Shown: one piece after another, positions 32,653 to 33,899 of the stretch
How positions within the stretch are numbered: position 1 is the stretch's first letter
Layout: the number at the start of each line of letters is the position of its first letter
Assembly: GCA_027621555.1 (NCBI GenBank)
Contig: JAQCBJ010000018.1
Location: forward strand, 1-33,899
DNA length: 33,899 nt
Reading direction: 5' to 3'
From: Bacteroidota bacterium
Lineage (GTDB): Bacteria > Bacteroidota > Bacteroidia > Flavobacteriales_D > Sanyastnellaceae
The notes under the pieces: model-generated
The model's input: the letters and a program-made list of their open reading frames with translations, nothing else
Database searches by the model: none
Told to the model about the DNA's origin: nothing
Made by a program: the position numbers and the translations under genes

Positions 32653-33795
32653 ATGAGGCGCATTCTTCTTCTTTCGACGCTCGCCTGCCTTGCGGGCGCA
32701 CTTTCCGCCCAAACCTCGTGCCCCAACCCCTACGACGGCAACGGCGACGGGGCGGTGACGATCAACGATTTGCTGGACCTGCTGGGCCTGTTTGGCGATG
32801 CGGACACGGACCAAGACGGAATTTGGGACAGCGTGGACGCGTGCGTGGACACCGGCGCGTGCAACTACTCGGCCGAGCCCACCGAACCGTGTGCCTACAT
32901 TGATGTTCTGGGCATCTGCGGCGGGGGCTGCGAGGGGGATGGCGACGGCGACGGCATCTGCGATGACGTGGACACGTGCGTGGGCGACCTCGACGAATGC
33001 GGGGTGTGCAACGGCCCCGGCCCGATAGAAATCGTGATCGAAAGCATCACCATTCTATACGACAGCGTGTTTTTGCCACAGCTAGGTGAGTGGTACGTTT
33101 ACGAATACGGCGCCGACACGACCTTCACCAACACCTGCGCGCCTTACTTCGGCGACTTCGGCGACCCCGTGTCCTACCAAGGCTACGACTACGCCACGGT
33201 GCTCATCGGCGATCAGTGCTGGTTTGCGGAAAACCTCCGGAGCGAGAATTACGAGAACGGCGACGCCATCCCTTCGAACCTGAGCGATTCCGAGTGGCAA
33301 AACACCACCTCAGGTGCGGTGGCGGTGTACGGAGAGGGAAGCAGCACTTGCTACAACTACAGTCCCGACGGTGACGCGTGCGACGAGGCATGGTCGCTGA
33401 ACGAGTACGGCCGCCTGTACAACTGGTACGCCGTTGATGACGCGCGCGGCCTTTGCCCCAGCGGCTGGCACGTTCCCACGGACGGGGAGTGGACGGTGAT
33501 GACGGACTTTTTGGGCGGAGAATCCGTCGTTGGAGGCCAAATGAAAACGGACTACGGTTGGTACAACGGTGGCAACGGCACGAATTCGAGCGGTTTTTCA
33601 GGTTTGCCGGGCTGCTTCCGCAGCTCCGTTGGCTACTTCGACTTCGCTGGTTACTACGGATACTGGTGGAGTTCCTCGCCCAATGGCTCCGGCGCATGGG
33701 ACCGAGGCTTGCTCTACGACCTCGCGGTTGTCTACCGCAACGTCAACCCTCAACGCACCGGGTTTTCCGTTCGTTGCGTCCGGGATGCCGAGTGA
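32653..33795 (+). CDS. Secreted FISUMP-domain protein with dockerin-like N-terminus
   Basis: A 380-residue exported protein. The signal peptide spans about residues 1-20 (LAGALSAQ). Residues 26-48 form a dockerin-like calcium loop (YDGNGDGAVTINDLLDLLGL). Residues 50-125 are short Asp- and Cys-rich calcium-binding repeats of the thrombospondin-3 type (DTDQDGIWDSVDACVDTGAC, GDGDGDGICDDVDTC). The C-terminal half is a FISUMP domain, the Fibrobacter succinogenes major paralogous domain: VLIGDQCWFAENLR, GRLYNWYAVDDARGLCPSGW, HVPTDGEWTVMTDFLGG, and the terminal GFSVRCVRD. FISUMP proteins are extracellular and of unknown function, linked to large surface-protein families in Bacteroidota and Fibrobacterota. 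No C-terminal sorting domain is visible. Confidence 0.9.
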   Translation: MRRILLLSTLACLAGALSAQTSCPNPYDGNGDGAVTINDLLDLLGLFGDADTDQDGIWDSVDACVDTGACNYSAEPTEPCAYIDVLGICGGGCEGDGDGDGICDDVDTCVGDLDECGVCNGPGPIEIVIESITILYDSVFLPQLGEWYVYEYGADTTFTNTCAPYFGDFGDPVSYQGYDYATVLIGDQCWFAENLRSENYENGDAIPSNLSDSEWQNTTSGAVAVYGEGSSTCYNYSPDGDACDEAWSLNEYGRLYNWYAVDDARGLCPSGWHVPTDGEWTVMTDFLGGESVVGGQMKTDYGWYNGGNGTNSSGFSGLPGCFRSSVGYFDFAGYYGYWWSSSPNGSGAWDRGLLYDLAVVYRNVNPQRTGFSVRCVRDAE

Positions 33796-33829
33796 GCGAA
33801 GCGAGCGAGTGTTAATCTCTTAACTCTTG

Positions 33830-33895
33830 GCCTTGCGCAGCAAGGCTCGAGGGCCTGAGCTAGAGCAAGTTGAACCTGAAGCGGCGCGAGCCGCT
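33830..33895. repeat. Two consecutive hairpins, REP-like
   Basis: GCCTTGC-GCA-GCAAGGC (33830-33846) and AGCGGC-GCGA-GCCGCT (33880-33895) are perfect inverted repeats with short loops, the second a GNRA loop. They follow a GAGCGA repeat at 33791-33810 just after the FISUMP stop. Neither has a T run, so they are not classical terminators. The window ends here, so it cannot be seen whether the pattern continues. Confidence 0.45.
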
Positions 33896-33899
33896 CCTC

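Overview
This window is a dense, GC-rich stretch of a Bacteroidota chromosome, most likely a free-living aquatic member of the Flavobacteriales or a relative. The placement is inferred from several things read in the sequence. The promoters follow the Bacteroidota pattern TTTG-N19-21-TAnnTTTG. Shine-Dalgarno sites are nearly absent. tamB and tsaD are divergent neighbours, and a two-cluster ferredoxin sits beside a LuxC-type acyl-CoA reductase. There is also a DUF4249-like lipoprotein, a FISUMP-domain secreted protein and a YkuK RNase H-fold protein. No mobile element, CRISPR array or rRNA was seen.

Layout. 1-90: the 3' end of a strongly folded transcript or terminator. 106-280: promoter, tRNA-Arg(ACG) and terminator. 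281-695: no convincing gene, but an orphan minus-strand terminator. 696-1715: a TM2 protein and a secreted dockerin-like protein. 1743-6256: an M28 peptidase, a methyltransferase-Smr gene pair and two secreted proteins of unknown function. 6288-8931: ferredoxin, divergent acyl-CoA reductase and a lipoprotein. 9023-9460: a small STAS/SpoIIAA-like protein. 9439-14589: tamB and tsaD. 14558-17817: LytS-type kinase, SF2 helicase and uracil-DNA glycosylase. 17822-20227: WD40 protein, a 25-residue membrane peptide candidate and hisS. 20200-22715: meaB coupled to a degenerate kinase-like gene, and a carboxypeptidase-regulatory-like secreted protein. 22736-26938: a small membrane protein, a tiny lipoprotein and a LysM-SGNH-MBOAT operon that looks like an envelope O-acylation unit. 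26978-28645: hybrid histidine kinase. 28650-29312: a structured leader and an SRPBCC protein. 29343-33795: YkuK-like protein, a large zinc metalloprotease and a FISUMP protein. 33791-33899: hairpin-rich repeat-like sequence.

The most striking signal is architectural. At least 13 genes carry the promoter -7 core TAnnTT exactly 4-6 nt before the start codon, so their mRNAs should begin at, or within a few nt of, the AUG. Nine head-to-head pairs have only 22-108 bp between start codons. In two of them the opposing -7 elements sit within a few bp of each other (ferredoxin/acyl-CoA reductase) or overlap (LysM/hybrid kinase), so the two genes probably cannot be initiated at the same time. Several convergent pairs overlap at their stop codons. 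Together this is an unusually compact genome that appears to rely on leaderless or near-leaderless initiation.
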